A stretch of 64,000 nucleotides of DNA from Diplolepis rosae. Its lineage: Eukaryota; Arthropoda; Insecta; Hymenoptera; Diplolepididae. The notes under the pieces were generated by a model. That model saw only the letters and a list, made by a program, of their open reading frames with translations. It had not been told where the DNA came from and made no database searches. Where the stretch lies: contig JAPYXD010000522.1 in the NCBI GenBank assembly GCA_030998225.1, forward strand, positions 7,564,001 to 7,628,000, given 5' to 3'. A program made the position numbers and the translations under genes. Each line of letters starts with the position of its first letter. Within the stretch, counting starts at the first letter, position 1. Positions 37,015 to 48,900 of this stretch are shown piece by piece.

Positions 37015-37289
37015 CATTTCCAATGCAATTAACCTCATCCTGTAGACATATCGTGCCAAGGGAGCTAGCTAACAATTAACGAGCGCCCTTTAATCCTTGA
37101 TACCGTTTTTACCATGTTATATCGCTTAAGTTTCACAAAATACTCGAATTTCGCGCAAAGAAGGTAAAGCGCGTGAGATAATTTATCTCTCCCTGAAGTC
37201 ACTATATCCCAAGGGATTTTTCACAAGAAGATAATACTATTTTGTGATACGGGCTTGGAAACACAAATTTCGAATAAGGATTAATGTAT

Positions 37290-37635
37290 TTTGTTGCTGA
37301 TAATTACAACTGAATAAAAATTCTGTTTAATCGAAACAAAAGAGCTCTGTTAAATAGATCAACATTTTTGGTACAATAAAATGTTATTTGGTTTGATATA
37401 ATAACCAAATGGTAGTTGAATCGATCATCTTTGGTCGATTGAAAAAATACTTTTGTTTAACGTTCCGAATTATTAAATGTTAAATAACTGGTTGTAACAA
37501 AAACAAAGCAAAACTAAAACAATGGTAAAAAGACAAAAACCACAAAACTTTAGATGAAGAGTATGAATAATCTAGATTTATTTGGCTGGTACAATCAAAT
37601 TTTGGTTGAATAAACCATTTTTCTGAGTGTGAACC
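37290..37635. mobile_element. decayed CTGAGTG-ended foldback
   Basis: Left words ACTGAATAAAAATTCTGTTTAATC and right GGTTGAATAAACCATTTTTCTGAGTGTG resemble 33181-33350 and 43367-43530. Boundaries uncertain. Confidence 0.4.
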
Positions 37636-37680
37636 CACTTAAAAAAAGTATAGTTGATTGAACAGAACCAATTACCCCAG

Positions 37681-37912
37681 GCTCTAAATCTGAATCATTA
37701 AAATTTTTACTGATTGAATCAGTGCCTTGCCCTTTCACTGATTTATCAATGAAAAGGATATTTTTCACTGTTAGCTCACTTAATTTTCACTGATTCACCA
37801 TTAAAAATATTTTTCATAGTTAAATCAGTTAATGTTCATTGACGTAATCAGTGAAATTTGACTAGTTCTCAGTAACCTCTTTTCACCTATTTGAATCAGT
37901 CAAATTTCATTA
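37681..37912. mobile_element. CTCTAAATCT MITE, right end lost
   Basis: Starts CTCTAAATCTGAATCA and stops inside TCAGTCAAATTTCA, where TTAAGGTAGTTGATCC of the next element begins. Confidence 0.8.
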
Positions 37913-38387
37913 AGGTAGTTGATCCACGAAAATTAGACCTCAGGCAAAAATAGATAATTTTGCTTTCATTAGCAATATTATTATTGAAGGGCTATTTTGG
38001 AAGAGAAACGATTAATTTCCATGAAAAAAATTTTAAAATAATTTTATTAATAAATTTTATTTTTGCCCCAACTTTTTTTCTTATCATTTCTTACCAAATT
38101 TTAAAAAATTATGCGATTTTAATAAATTACAAATCACTTTTTCAAGAAAAAGATTTCCTACAACTTAACCATTTCCAATTTTCGAAAATGAATAAATTAT
38201 TATCAAATTCAGTAATTTATTTATAAAAATTTGGTTTTGGAAAATGTTTTTTTTAATGGTTTCAGCTATTAAAGGATTTATTTTTAAAAATCAGAAACGG
38301 TGAAATTGTGGGAAATCTTTTCTCTGAAAAAATGATTTATGATTTATTAGAATCGCATAATTTTTTAAAATTTGGTAAGTAGCGATA

Positions 38388-38912
38388 CACGGAGAAACTC
38401 TTCATTGCAAAATTTAGTATTATTATATTTATTTTTACTAAAAGTCAATAGGAAACGAGGATATAACGTCACTTTTTTAGAATTTACTATTTTGAATATT
38501 AAACTATGGAGTTACTAATAATATTGGAGCAAATGGTGATATAATTGTACTTATGCCTAAAAACAAAAGCAAATTTTATTACTTGAAATAGTAAAATCGT
38601 AATCGACACATCGAACGAATTATATTGAAGTAAACCCAATAAATATTTCATTAATTCCTAAAAAAGAATGTTAAGTTTACAAAAGACAATAGTAAAGTCA
38701 CATCTTCTGTCTAACCGAATTATCATAGTCTTTTGGAGATAGTGGAACCATATTTATAACTTTTCCTATCGAAAATAGGAAATAATTGCACCTCCATGAT
38801 ATAAAAAAATCATTCATTCGTAAATTTTACCATAGTTCTTATTAGATTTTGTGAGCTACATAGAGAGAGTATTTATAAACATAGTTACATATTTACATAC
38901 ACATACACATAG

Positions 38913-38944
<32 letters not shown>

Positions 38945-39699
38945 AACATACCAATGCACGCTCAAATACTAATTCAACGCAACTTAACCTAACTGCACAA
39001 CGCACACATTCATAAACGGATCGCAGTGATATGTCAATATTGTCAATTACAATGTAGCAACTTTATTATATACTGAACTGTGGAAACTCTTACGATTTGT
39101 GAGGAAAAGCTCGGCAGTCCCCCTGCTAGAAAAAATCGTAAGTTAGAAAGGCGCCATATTCAAATGTAAAAAAATATATTACTATATCGGCTACCGACAA
39201 ATAATCATAACGAGCACATGGAGCGATTCTCGGGTAATATCAGAAACGTTCGGCGTATCTGACGTCACTCGGCAGTACATTTAATATTTCCAATGGGAAT
39301 TTTGACAACGTACTATTCCAATATATCATGTATTCGATTGCAAAATATTCAAGTCTTTCTCTCTTCATTGTTCATTACTATTGACAATGGTAATTTCTCT
39401 AAACTATTTTGCAATTTGTATTATTCAAAAGACCAATTCTTGCATAGATAGTTTTACTTTCTATTTATATATCTATCACTTATTTTTAGTTTCAATTTGC
39501 CATCAAAGATATTAATCTTTGCAACTCTCAATGGTAATTTATAAAGTTGCACTATATTTACAATTGGTTCAGAAAATGTATTTCCTCCTACCGCTATGGT
39601 AAATAAAACTAATTTTGTCACTATATCCTCGCTTCCTATTGACTTTTAGTAAAAATAAATATTTTAATACTAGATTTTACAATGAAAAGTTTCTCCGTG
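38388..39699. mobile_element. 1312-bp TA-flanked element with about 80-bp inverted ends
   Basis: CACGGAGAAACTCTTCATTG at 38388 and its inverse at 39699; identity continues through TTTACTAAAAGTCAATAGGAA and CGAGGATATA for about 80 bp. TA at 38386-38387 and 39700-39701. It is the longest element of this family here, with unique interior (38470-39600, including a (TA)n tract at 38919-38942) but no recognised transposase. Confidence 0.9.
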
Positions 39700-39701
39700 T
39701 A

Positions 39702-39980
39702 CACGGAGAAACTTTTTATATCAATTTTTACTACAGTATTTTTCAATTTAGGGAAAAACGTATCAATTTGAGAATTTTTGTTAGTAAAAATACTAAACTT
39801 TATAATAATGATATGAAACTTCAGCATAGTTCATAGCAAATTTTACTATAGTTTATACTAAAGTTTTATATCATTTTTATATAGTTTAGTATTTTTAATA
39901 ACAAAAATTCTCAAAGTGACACGTTTTTCCCTAAATTGAAAAATACTATAGTAAAAATTGATATAGAAAGTTTCTCCGTG
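39702..39980. mobile_element. 279-bp TA-flanked MITE with CACGGAGAAAC ends, second copy
   Basis: Near-identical to 2842-3120. It abuts the 1312-bp element with only TA (39700-39701) between, and TA follows at 39981-39982. Confidence 0.93.
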
Positions 39981-40579
39981 TAAGAATAAAAGTTGGATAA
40001 AAAATAAAATTTATTAATAAAATTATTTTTTTGTGTTTCAAATTTTTTTCTTGTAAAATAATCTTTTCTCATTCAAAATAGCCCTTCAATAATAATATTG
40101 TTATTCTTGAAAGCAAAATTATAGATTTAGTAGATTTTAACAGATTTATAGTAGATTTTCATCAATAATGGCTTATTTTTTAAAGAAAGTATTAAATATA
40201 TGTAATATGAATCGAAAAAACATGAAAAATAAATAAGCCTCACATTATATAAAACTATCTGGAAAACTTTCCCTATTCCTATTTCCAAATTACTTTCCAG
40301 ACTACAATTTCAAATCAGATTTTGTCATCCCTGCTTTTATACTAGTCTGTGTTTCTTGGAGCGTACGAGATTTCCACATATCAGTCGCCTTGAAATTCAA
40401 GTTCTAAATATTCACTCGGAGACTTCGGGTTGGTCTGCACAGTCGTTTGGATGGATAGATGGAAAGCTCCATTTATCAGAGTGTGCGACCCACATGTACA
40501 GTTCTAATTTATGTATGTGGATCCACACATACAAAGGAGCTATAGATATACAAATCCCCGAATAATTCACACACATTTT

Positions 40580-40860
40580 CACACTCCAAAATACGTGTGA
40601 CTGGAGCTTGCTCGAGTCGAAGGTTTCGAGAAGGGTGATTTCGAGAGGGGGCGCGATATCGCGGCGCAGAAAACGTGGGGTTGCTGGGTAAATGGGGCGG
40701 AGCGGGGCAAGATGGGGCTGAGAGAGTGAGAGAGAGACGAAGGGGAGGGGGATGGCCAACCGCGCGCGATCAATATACCAAAATACACCGGCAACCAGTC
40801 GTACACACACATGCACCCCCCCCCCCCCCCACCCACTTATACACAGCAACCGCTGAACTA
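40580..40860. other. isolated GC/CpG-rich island with poly-C run
   Basis: GGGGGCGCGATATCGCGGCGC at about 40648, AACCGCGCGCGATC, and a run of about 14 C at 40817-40830. Frames on both strands exist but have low-complexity, unconserved translations. An alternative promoter or exon of spen or a noncoding RNA is possible. Confidence 0.4.
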
Positions 40861-41289
40861 GCTTCGAACTGCATGCGTAAATATAAAAATTTTAAATTTA
40901 ATTACCATATATATTTTTTACATTCTCATTACATATGAGAAGTTATGAGATTTATGTAAAATTTAACATCGACTTTTTTTGATTCCACGTTCCATGACTC
41001 CCTGAATCTGAAAAAAGGTTTTTTTTTTAATCCGGTCTGTCCGAATGTCGATGTCTGTGGAAAATTTATTGGGGCCAGAAAAAAATGACAAGTTCCGTTA
41101 CCAGGAATATCTGACAAAAATTTTGAAAATTAGAAAGTATTTGATAATTTTGAAAAAGTGAAAGAAATCAATAATCAAATACAAGGTTTGGGTCGACTAT
41201 TCGAGGTGAGAATAAACTTAAAATTGTTAATTCGAAAAAATTTAGAAATTTTAATTCTAGCAATTCTTTTATAAAATCTATAAATTTCG

Positions 41290-42160
41290 TTTCAAGGCCA
41301 TGTATCAATCAGGCCACGTGACCATTTTCCTGTAAAAGTATATGTAAGATAAATTCGTTATTTTACACAATATATTTCTAAAAATTTGGGAAATACAAGA
41401 GAAAACAAAAAAAGAACATCTGTCAACTTCGTTTGAGTGCTTTCTAGATCTGAATCAGTCAAAATCTACTGATTATCTGTGAAACTTGACTGATTCAATA
41501 AGCTAAAAAAAGGTTAATGTTAATCAGTCAAATTTCATTGATTGCTTCAGTGAAAATTAACTGATTTGACAATGAAAAATATTTTTGCACTGATGAATCA
41601 CTGGAACCTAAATCTGATACAGTCAAAATCTACTGATTATCATGGAAATTTGACTGATTTAAATAGCTAAAAAGAGGTTACTGGGAATCAGTCAAATTTC
41701 ACTTCCTCAATCAGTGAAAATCAACTGATTTACCAGTGATAAATATTTTTTCCGCCGATGAATCAGTGAAAAGGCAAATCACTGATTCAAACAGTAAAAA
41801 TTTGACTGATTAAGATTTAGAGAATAAGATGATTTACAAATCGATCCCATTCCGTACTTTGACGAGTTTGACTCGTGATCAGAATTTCGAACCAAACATG
41901 AAAATCGCGAGTCGAACTTGCGATTAGTTTCACGCCAAATAAAATTATTGTTTAAAAGTTTTCAGTTTAAGTCTATTTGTTTTCTACAAGAAGAACGTCG
42001 TATGAAATAAATTATAAAATATATAAATCAATTCCGCGCGTCACTTAGGCCCGAAGTTTCTTAAGCTTAATGGTACGGCAAGGGGTTAAAAAAGTTAGCT
42101 TGCATAAACGAATAAATGTATAATTTAGTCACGTGGTCCGATTGATCCATGGCCTTGAAA
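41290..42160. mobile_element. TTTCAAGGCCATG foldback element carrying nested MITEs
   Basis: TTTCAAGGCCATGTATCAATC at 41290 and GATTGATCCATGGCCTTGAAA ending 42160; CACGTG beside both ends. Two CTCTCTAAATCT-family copies (41446-41824) lie inside the left half. Confidence 0.85.
41446..41824. mobile_element. two head-to-tail CTCTCTAAATCT-family copies
   Basis: TCTAGATCTGAATCAGTCAAA at about 41446 and CTAAATCTGATACAGTCAAA at 41605 start two copies in inverse orientation to most others; the second ends GATTTAGAGAAT. Confidence 0.8.
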
Positions 42161-42214
42161 GTATTATTTTTCGTAAGTTTAAAATTGTTGTTTTATAAAC
42201 AAACGAAAACTGAA

Positions 42215-42400
42215 GGGGATCCGTCACCATTAATATTTTTATTTTTTGAGTTTAGACATTCCATATAATTTTTTTATATTTTTAGTACCTTTATTTAGAG
42301 AGATTTTGGAGGTTTTCAAAAATTCCAGCACCTTTATATTTTTCTAAACTAAAAATGTTGAGTTTTTGGACATTTTTTGCCTTTAAATAAATTTACCTTT
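42215..42400. repeat. CCAGCACCTTTATA repeat copy, truncated
   Basis: GGGGATCCGTCACCATTAAT and the TTTAGACATTCCATATAATT block match 1085-1260; truncated where a CTCTCTAAATCT fragment (42395-42543) begins. Confidence 0.8.
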
Positions 42401-42543
42401 TCCTGCTTCACCAGTGAAAAAATATTTCCACTCTTAAATCAGTTAATTTTCACTAATTGAACCAGTGCAAAATATTTTTCACTGTTAAATCGGTTAATTT
42501 TCACTGATAATCAGTAGATTTTGACTGATTCAGATTTAGAGAG
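42395..42543. mobile_element. CTCTCTAAATCT MITE, left-truncated
   Basis: Only the right part remains, ending GATTCAGATTTAGAGAG followed by TA. Confidence 0.8.
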
Positions 42544-43366
42544 TAGTTAATCAAGTCAAAATTTATATCACTTATCTAAAAATGTTTTCCAAATATTCTC
42601 TTAGTAAATTTTATTTTACAAAGTAATTATCATTTCGATGATTAAAGAATGGAATTTTATTTTAAAGTTTTGTCTATATTACATATACCAAACAGTTACT
42701 TTCTATACAGTGAATGTAACTAATAGTTTTTAAATCAAGAATCAGCTGATGCAACGTATGCAAATGTTACTTTAGATTGACTTACGTAAAAATACTTTAA
42801 GGAAATATATTTCTCAATAGAATGAATACACTGTGAAAAATGTTGACGATTCAACAATTTTTTTTATCGTCCTAAAAAATATTTTGTCAGCTTCAACAAA
42901 TTATTTTTCCATTGTAAGCAATTCTGAATAAAACTAATTAAAAATTAGAAATTCCGTATTAGCCTTTAAAAACTAAATTCCATTTGAATTGAAAAATTCA
43001 ATTTCTAAAATAATTTTTAAAAATTTATAAATACGTTGATTTTTCTGTGAGTCGTGATTCTATTTCAATCACTTCTAACAACAATAGCGTTAACTACTTA
43101 AATAAAATTTCTCCAAAGTATTTATTCACTTCGATTATCTCAGATTTTCAGATTTGTTTTTCATCTTGTTTCTAACTTGATCTTTCTCGAGCAAAGTACA
43201 GAGTTGAATATGTAATACTTGCTAGAATCTCGGACTATCTGGCACTTAAAAAATTTATAAACTATTCAATAAACCTCTGTCTAATCTCAGAATCAAATTG
43301 CTCTCAATAAAAATTAATCCAAGAATTAAAGAAATTTGTTTTATTCAATTTTATTGAATCACAAAC
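42544..43366. other. AT-rich, nothing recognised
   Basis: No gene or repeat signal. Confidence 0.5.
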
Positions 43367-43530
43367 TCAGAAAAAAGTATTTGGTTAATTCAATCAAATT
43401 TTGCTTGACCTAAACAAAAATCTCGATTCATCCACTAAAATTTTGTCTACTCCAACCAAATTCTGATTACTTGAGACAACAATTTTTGTTCATTTAACCA
43501 AACAATTTGGTTGGACCGAAAGGATTAAAC
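43367..43530. mobile_element. CTCAGAAAAAAG-ended foldback fragment
   Basis: CAAACTCAGAAAAAAGTATTTGG then AACCAAATT/AATTTGGTT words; the right end is eroded. Confidence 0.55.
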
Positions 43531-43553
43531 TGCTATTATTTCAAGTTCACTTT

Positions 43554-43762
43554 ATAGATTAGAACCAGTCAAATTTTCACTGATTCATCAGTGGAAAAAT
43601 ATTTTCATTGTTAAATCAGTTAATGATCACTGTCAAATCAGTTAAATTTCGATGGAGTAATCAGTGAAACTTGACTGATTCATAGTAACCTCTTTGTAGC
43701 TTATTGAATCAATCAAATTTTACTGATAATCAGTAGATCTTGACTGATTCATAATTAGAGAG
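43554..43762. mobile_element. CTCTCTAAATCT MITE, diverged copy
   Basis: Starts TAGATTAGAACCAGTCAAATT and ends TGATTCATAATTAGAGAG; the interior matches copies 1-3. Confidence 0.85.
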
Positions 43763-44204
43763 CATGTAATAGACTGTACTTTACTCTCTGATTGCCTTGA
43801 ACGCTAAGTGTTAAGCAGTTTAACTTTAAAGTATTAAAATGTCTAGCATTTGAGAATCGAAGATCTTTAATACAAGGCTTTCGATCAGTTAATTCGTTTA
43901 AATCGCTATTATGTCTTGTAATTCGCATGGAAGTTCTCGCTCCATGAACTTTAAATATCGTAGAGACGAAGCAATGCACATCTAAGTACATAAAACGACG
44001 TAAAGGACTTATAACAAGAGTCGTATGTCACAAGAAGATAAAAGTTCAGGACTAAGTTTCTAGGAAAATATGGTAACCCAGTCTCTCGTGGGAAATCCCA
44101 TTATCAATTGCTCTACAGTTTATATTTTGTATTCGAAATTTATTACAAATAAAAATTATACGAAAAAACAGCAGATTATATTTATGCTTTGATGTTTTAA
44201 ATAA

Positions 44205-44590
44205 TTGATAATTAATATTTATTTTTTGAGTTTAGACCTTCCATATAATTTTTTTTGTTTAGTACCTTTATTTATAAAGTTTTTGGTTTTTTTTTTAAAT
44301 TCCAGCACCTTTATGTATTTTTTAACTAAAAATATTAAGCTTTCTGGGCTAAAAAAATAATTATAAAAATGTTTATAATATTTTGGGATACTTTTTTTTT
44401 TATTTGTAATTTTTTTCTAGTCTTGTTACCTTATTTTCCATACCCAAAAAGTTGCTAAACATTATAAGGAACAAAATAAAAAAGAATCATAACAATTGAT
44501 TAAAAAACAAAAAAGTTATTCAGTACTAAACATTTAAAAAAAATTGTATGGAAGATCTAAACTCAAAAAATTAATATTAAAGGTTTTATT
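44205..44590. mobile_element. complete palindromic form of the CCAGCACCTTTATGTA repeat
   Basis: Left: ATTAATATTTATTTTTTGAG and CCAGCACCTTTATG. Right: inverse of CAATTGTCATGATTC-type sequence, ending CTCAAAAAATTAATATTAAAG. Ends are inverted around a centre near 44390, showing that 1085-1400, 7957-8340 and 42215-42400 are partial copies. Confidence 0.75.
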
Positions 44591-47500
44591 TTTGTTTGTA
44601 TGAAATTTGACCCCCACTGTTTTTAACGAATGTCCACATGTCATGATCTCCTGAAACCGAAAAAAACAATACCCGACCAACATTTCAAAAATTAGAACAC
44701 TTTTTGTATTTTTGAAAAATCCAATAGTTTCTGATAGTTTATGGTAGAGAAAGATCTACAAATTGTCCTCATTAAATTTGTCAATCAAACTAAAATTAGA
44801 AAAGTAACATTTTCATAAAGACATTTTTCGTTTTCTTTTTAAAAAAATCTTTTTTATCTAAAATATTCGAGATATGGAAAAAGGTTATAATGCAAAATTG
44901 TTTCCTTCATTACGTTATATAAATTTTCATTCACACATTTTTCGATAAAATGCATATTTCTCGTTTCCATTTTTAAAAATACTATTCAAAATCAAAAATT
45001 CGATTTTTTAATTAAAATATTCAATATAGAAAAAAAGTAAAAATAGAAAAATTTAGAAAGATATTTTGTAAAATAAACAAGTAAAATAAAAAAACTGTGA
45101 TGTCGGTAAAACAGGAATCAATTTTTTAACTTGCTCAAAACTAATTAAAGTCTACAGGCATCTCTTAATATATCTTTTATCATGTCTCAAATTTTTTTCA
45201 AGTATTGCTTAGCTTTTTTAAGACTAAATAGTAACACAATAGTAGAAAGAACAAAGTAAAGCGACTGTCTATCGATTTATGGATCCCCCTAATTTAATAT
45301 CGCCAGCTGTCCAGGGATCGGAAATAAAATGTTTACTACATAGAAACATTCCCCTTTTCGAAATTTATTGCGGGGCACCACATCTAACATTCAAGAACAG
45401 ACGTTCTACGCAACTGTTTAGTTATGTATAAAAACACAACAGACAAAAAAAATTGACCCATAAAAAATTATTCAACTTCTAGTCAAAGAAGATGTCATAG
45501 TTCATGCACCTAAATTTAAAAAGCAATAATCTTCGCTTTGGATCTACAAGAGGCTTTTGTTATTTTTAAAATACAAAAAAATTGTTTACGTCATTTTTGT
45601 CTGGCTTGTAAATTTATTTGAGGTACAACAATCCGTGATTGGAAAAATGCCATATTACAAGCAGCTGCTCTTTAAAATAACAACTATTTAGCAATAAAGT
45701 TTTACATTAAAAATGTCTTACAGCTTTTATTTTTTCCCAACATGATTATCAGAGCTTCTTTAAATAAAACGAAACTCTTATTTAGATTCTGAATTCTTTG
45801 TAACTGAGAGTATAAATAAGACAAACAATTCTTTTTTCAAGAAAATTCTTCACTCTGTAAATTTAAACAGGCATTTCGGTAATAATTATCGAGAAATTTG
45901 TTATATTTACTGAATATCAGTCAAATTTTTAGAAATATGCTGTCACTATATATGGTCTTAATAAATGCAACAGATTTTTTATTTCTGTGTTGCTTTTTCT
46001 AATGTATTTAGCCAAATGAAAAGCTATTTTATAGGAATAACTAGAAAATCTGGTTGAAATAACCAGAATTCTGGTGTAAATGTAGAAAACGGAAAATAAT
46101 TTTAAATAACACTAAATCAAATCTAATTGTTTCAACTAGACTTTTTGGTATATAGTTCAATAATTTAAAAATAGCACAATAGGATCCGATAAGATTCAAT
46201 ATCGTATAAAACCTATTGAACTACCATTTTGATTAAATTAAAAGAAAACTAAAAGAAAACAAAAAGAATAATAATGTACTTACCTTCTAACAATCATTTG
46301 TTTTGTTAAATCTGTTTGAAACTATCACTACATTTATAAATAAAAGATAAAAGTTTCAAATGCGTTGAATAGAAATAATGTTTTAAAGCCAATGCAAGAT
46401 AAAATTAATTACTTTTTTAATTTAAATTAAAGAGATTTCACTAATCAAATAACTGAAAATTGGTTACTACTCACTTCAGCGGTATTACACTGAAAAACAG
46501 TGAAGTTGCCACTAAAGTTGATCAGTAGAACTTATTTGGCGAAATAGATTTTACTAATCAATTTTAGTGACAACTTTACTGTTATCCAGTTAAACTCAAT
46601 TATGATTTTCAGTGAAATTTTGAATAAAGTAAAAGAGTAACTCATTTACAGGAATTTCATCAGATTGTGCAAAATCAAGAAATTGGTTTATGTGGCTCAG
46701 ACAGTACTTCTAACATTGGGTGCGTTCATTTATGCAATGATAGTAACAGAAATTGTTGTTCTGTCTCTCTTTATTGGCATCATTATATTTTAAAAACAAA
46801 TAACTGATTTTTTGCTTCGTAAATAAAATATAGGGTGCATTTCATGACATTGCATATTTGAAGGGCCCTGAATATAAACATATTAATTAATTTTGTTATG
46901 GAAAAAAATAATTTTATCATTTTTTAATAAACGTTCAGAACTGTACGTATATTTTTATTAAATCTATTATAGAAGTTTAGTAATGTATAGAATTTCAGAG
47001 TTATAATGCACAATTTCCGGTAAAAAATTTAAAATAATGTATTTTCACGTTTTCTTTGTCTTCAAATCTTATTATTACACTTTAAAACATAAAAGTATTC
47101 CGACGGACGTCTACAATCATTACATAACTCGTTTTTTCAAGTAAATTTAAAATAAATTTTTGCTAACTTTCACCAATCTCTTTTTCTCTTTGGTCCATAT
47201 CACGTCCTCTTGTAAAATTGAAATACGTTTGACAACGTATTCGTACAAAATAAACCAACCAATTATCAAATTACGATTTTTCAAAATTCTTTTTCCGGTT
47301 TAATTTATTAACGAAATAGGTGTGTAAAATCGGAGTCAAAAGAAACTCTCTTGTGGATTTTCTCAATTGTAAAATCAATATTGTTCAATAATAATTCAGA
47401 AACCTAACGAAGACAAATTTTTGTTGTAAACTTCCAGATGAGAATTTGAAATAGGTCACTTTAGGAACCATAAACCCTCCAGCGTGCAAATAATAGTTCC

Positions 47501-48094
47501 CAGGTAGACACGGACCTAAGATTTTAATTGTCTATTTATGGATTGCCTTATTGTCCAGAAACTTGGTAATATCAATAGAATTTTTACCAGTTTTGAAACA
47601 TGACTTTCGGTTCTATACTCAACGGCTGGCGAGTTACAATCGAATTCATTATAAACCTATCGAAAGATTTTAGGGAAAATCCCACACATTATCAGCTTCA
47701 AAATGAATAATAAATTCGAATAATGGTATCCGCAGGTTGAGTGACACTGAACTACGTCACAACTCCCCCCTCCAACATTATATCGAGCTCTTACTGTCTC
47801 TCCTCACGACTCTCCTCCAATCCACGACTTTCATAAAGCCTAATCGGATTTTCGTTTTTTATGGTCCCACGAACCAAGATTGAAAATTTCACTGATAAGA
47901 GCAATAATCCTTAATCCTACTTCTATCAATGAAAACTTGCCATAGAAAATCTTTTTTCGTGACGCAAAGAAATAGAAAGACAATCTAACATGATATTCAA
48001 AACAGAGCTTAAAAATATATATATATATATTCTAAAAATTCAAACAGTCCAATAAATAAATAAAAGAACATAAATGATAAAGAGACGTTATTTT
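44591..48094. other. long AT-rich stretch, decayed repeat pieces only
   Basis: 45840-45950 resembles the AACAGGCATTTC segment of 5131-6430; 46440-46620 is a weak ACTGAAAA/TTTTCAGT foldback. No coding motif recognised. Confidence 0.45.
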
Positions 48095-48180
48095 AAAATG
48101 GGGATTTCGAGTTGAGCACCACTATCGAGTAATAACTCTGAAACACCTTGAGCTCAAAAAGGCTCCCTTGATCTACAATA
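48095..48180. repeat. diverged block shared with 48815-48900
   Basis: GAGTTGAGCACCACTATCGAGTAATAACTC then TTGAGCTCAAAAAGGCT aligns with GATTGAGAATCACTGTCGAACAATAACTTC then CGAGCTCTCAAAATGGCT about 720 bp away. Confidence 0.55.
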
Positions 48181-48814
48181 GTTTTCTGTAAGAGTTTTTA
48201 TCTTATGGAAAGATTCATCCAAAATGAGTGCATAATGATAATAATAAATTAGTGAATATAGAGGCTTTTTCGAGCAAGAAACTATTATTAGGGTAAAACT
48301 CGATGCTCCGCTTCGAGAATCACTGATTGTGACAATATCTTCGACCGGGTTTGGAAGTACATATTTATTAACTGACGTATGTCGACATATAAACTGGCCA
48401 TGCCCTTGACATGTATCATAACACTGATTTAACAAAAAAAAAAACAGTTATTGAAATATATTACAAACAGAATATCGAGTTCAATATTTTGTAATTTCCA
48501 GTGAATATGTCACAGGAAATTCGGAGTACAATATTGTGAATATTCAAATTTTCAAGAAGAATAAGTATTTCCAGACAAATTTTGAAAATTTCAAAATAGT
48601 ACAAGCTTAATTTCTTAATACCAACTTTTCGTTGACTAATCAAAATTCATCACATGTTAGAGACATTCCAGTAAATATAAATGCACAATTATTATAAATT
48701 TCAATTAAAATGCTAAATAAAAGTAAATTATTTTAAAAAATTAAAATAAGTCTGTTATAACTTATTTTGATTAAACTTTACTCTAGGAAATACATTTTTT
48801 AAACGAGAGCCTCG

Positions 48815-48900
48815 GATTGAGAATCACTGTCGAACAATAACTTCGTACCGCCGCCGAGCTCTCAAAATGGCTGTCCTCAGCTATTATTACTTCGGGAAAA
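48815..48900. repeat. diverged block shared with 48095-48180
   Basis: See the partner at 48095. A weaker third match, GAGAATCACTGATTGTGACAATATCTTCG, lies at 48317. The following 48900-49010 is GC-richer, with CGGCGAGCTCACGC. Confidence 0.55.

Larger units (their letters stand above)
37913..40130. mobile_element. TTAAGGTAGTTGATCC foldback, interrupted by two TA elements
   Basis: The left arm (37913-38120: TTAGACCTCAGGCAAAAATAGA, GATAATTTTGCTTTCA) is inverted in the right arm, which is split into 38325-38387 and 39983-40130. Without the insert the arms form an ordinary foldback; a matching arm copy is at 4595-4836. Confidence 0.75.

Noticed and set aside
40412..40849. 145-codon minus-strand frame over a GC-rich island
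   Set aside because: Low-complexity translation driven by GA-rich and poly-C sequence; no motif, no splice context, competing frames on the other strand.
48154..48435. 93-codon minus-strand frame considered as a second spen exon
   Set aside because: It shows no RRM RNP1 or other Spen motif and cannot continue the phase-2 split arginine codon with the expected YGR sequence.
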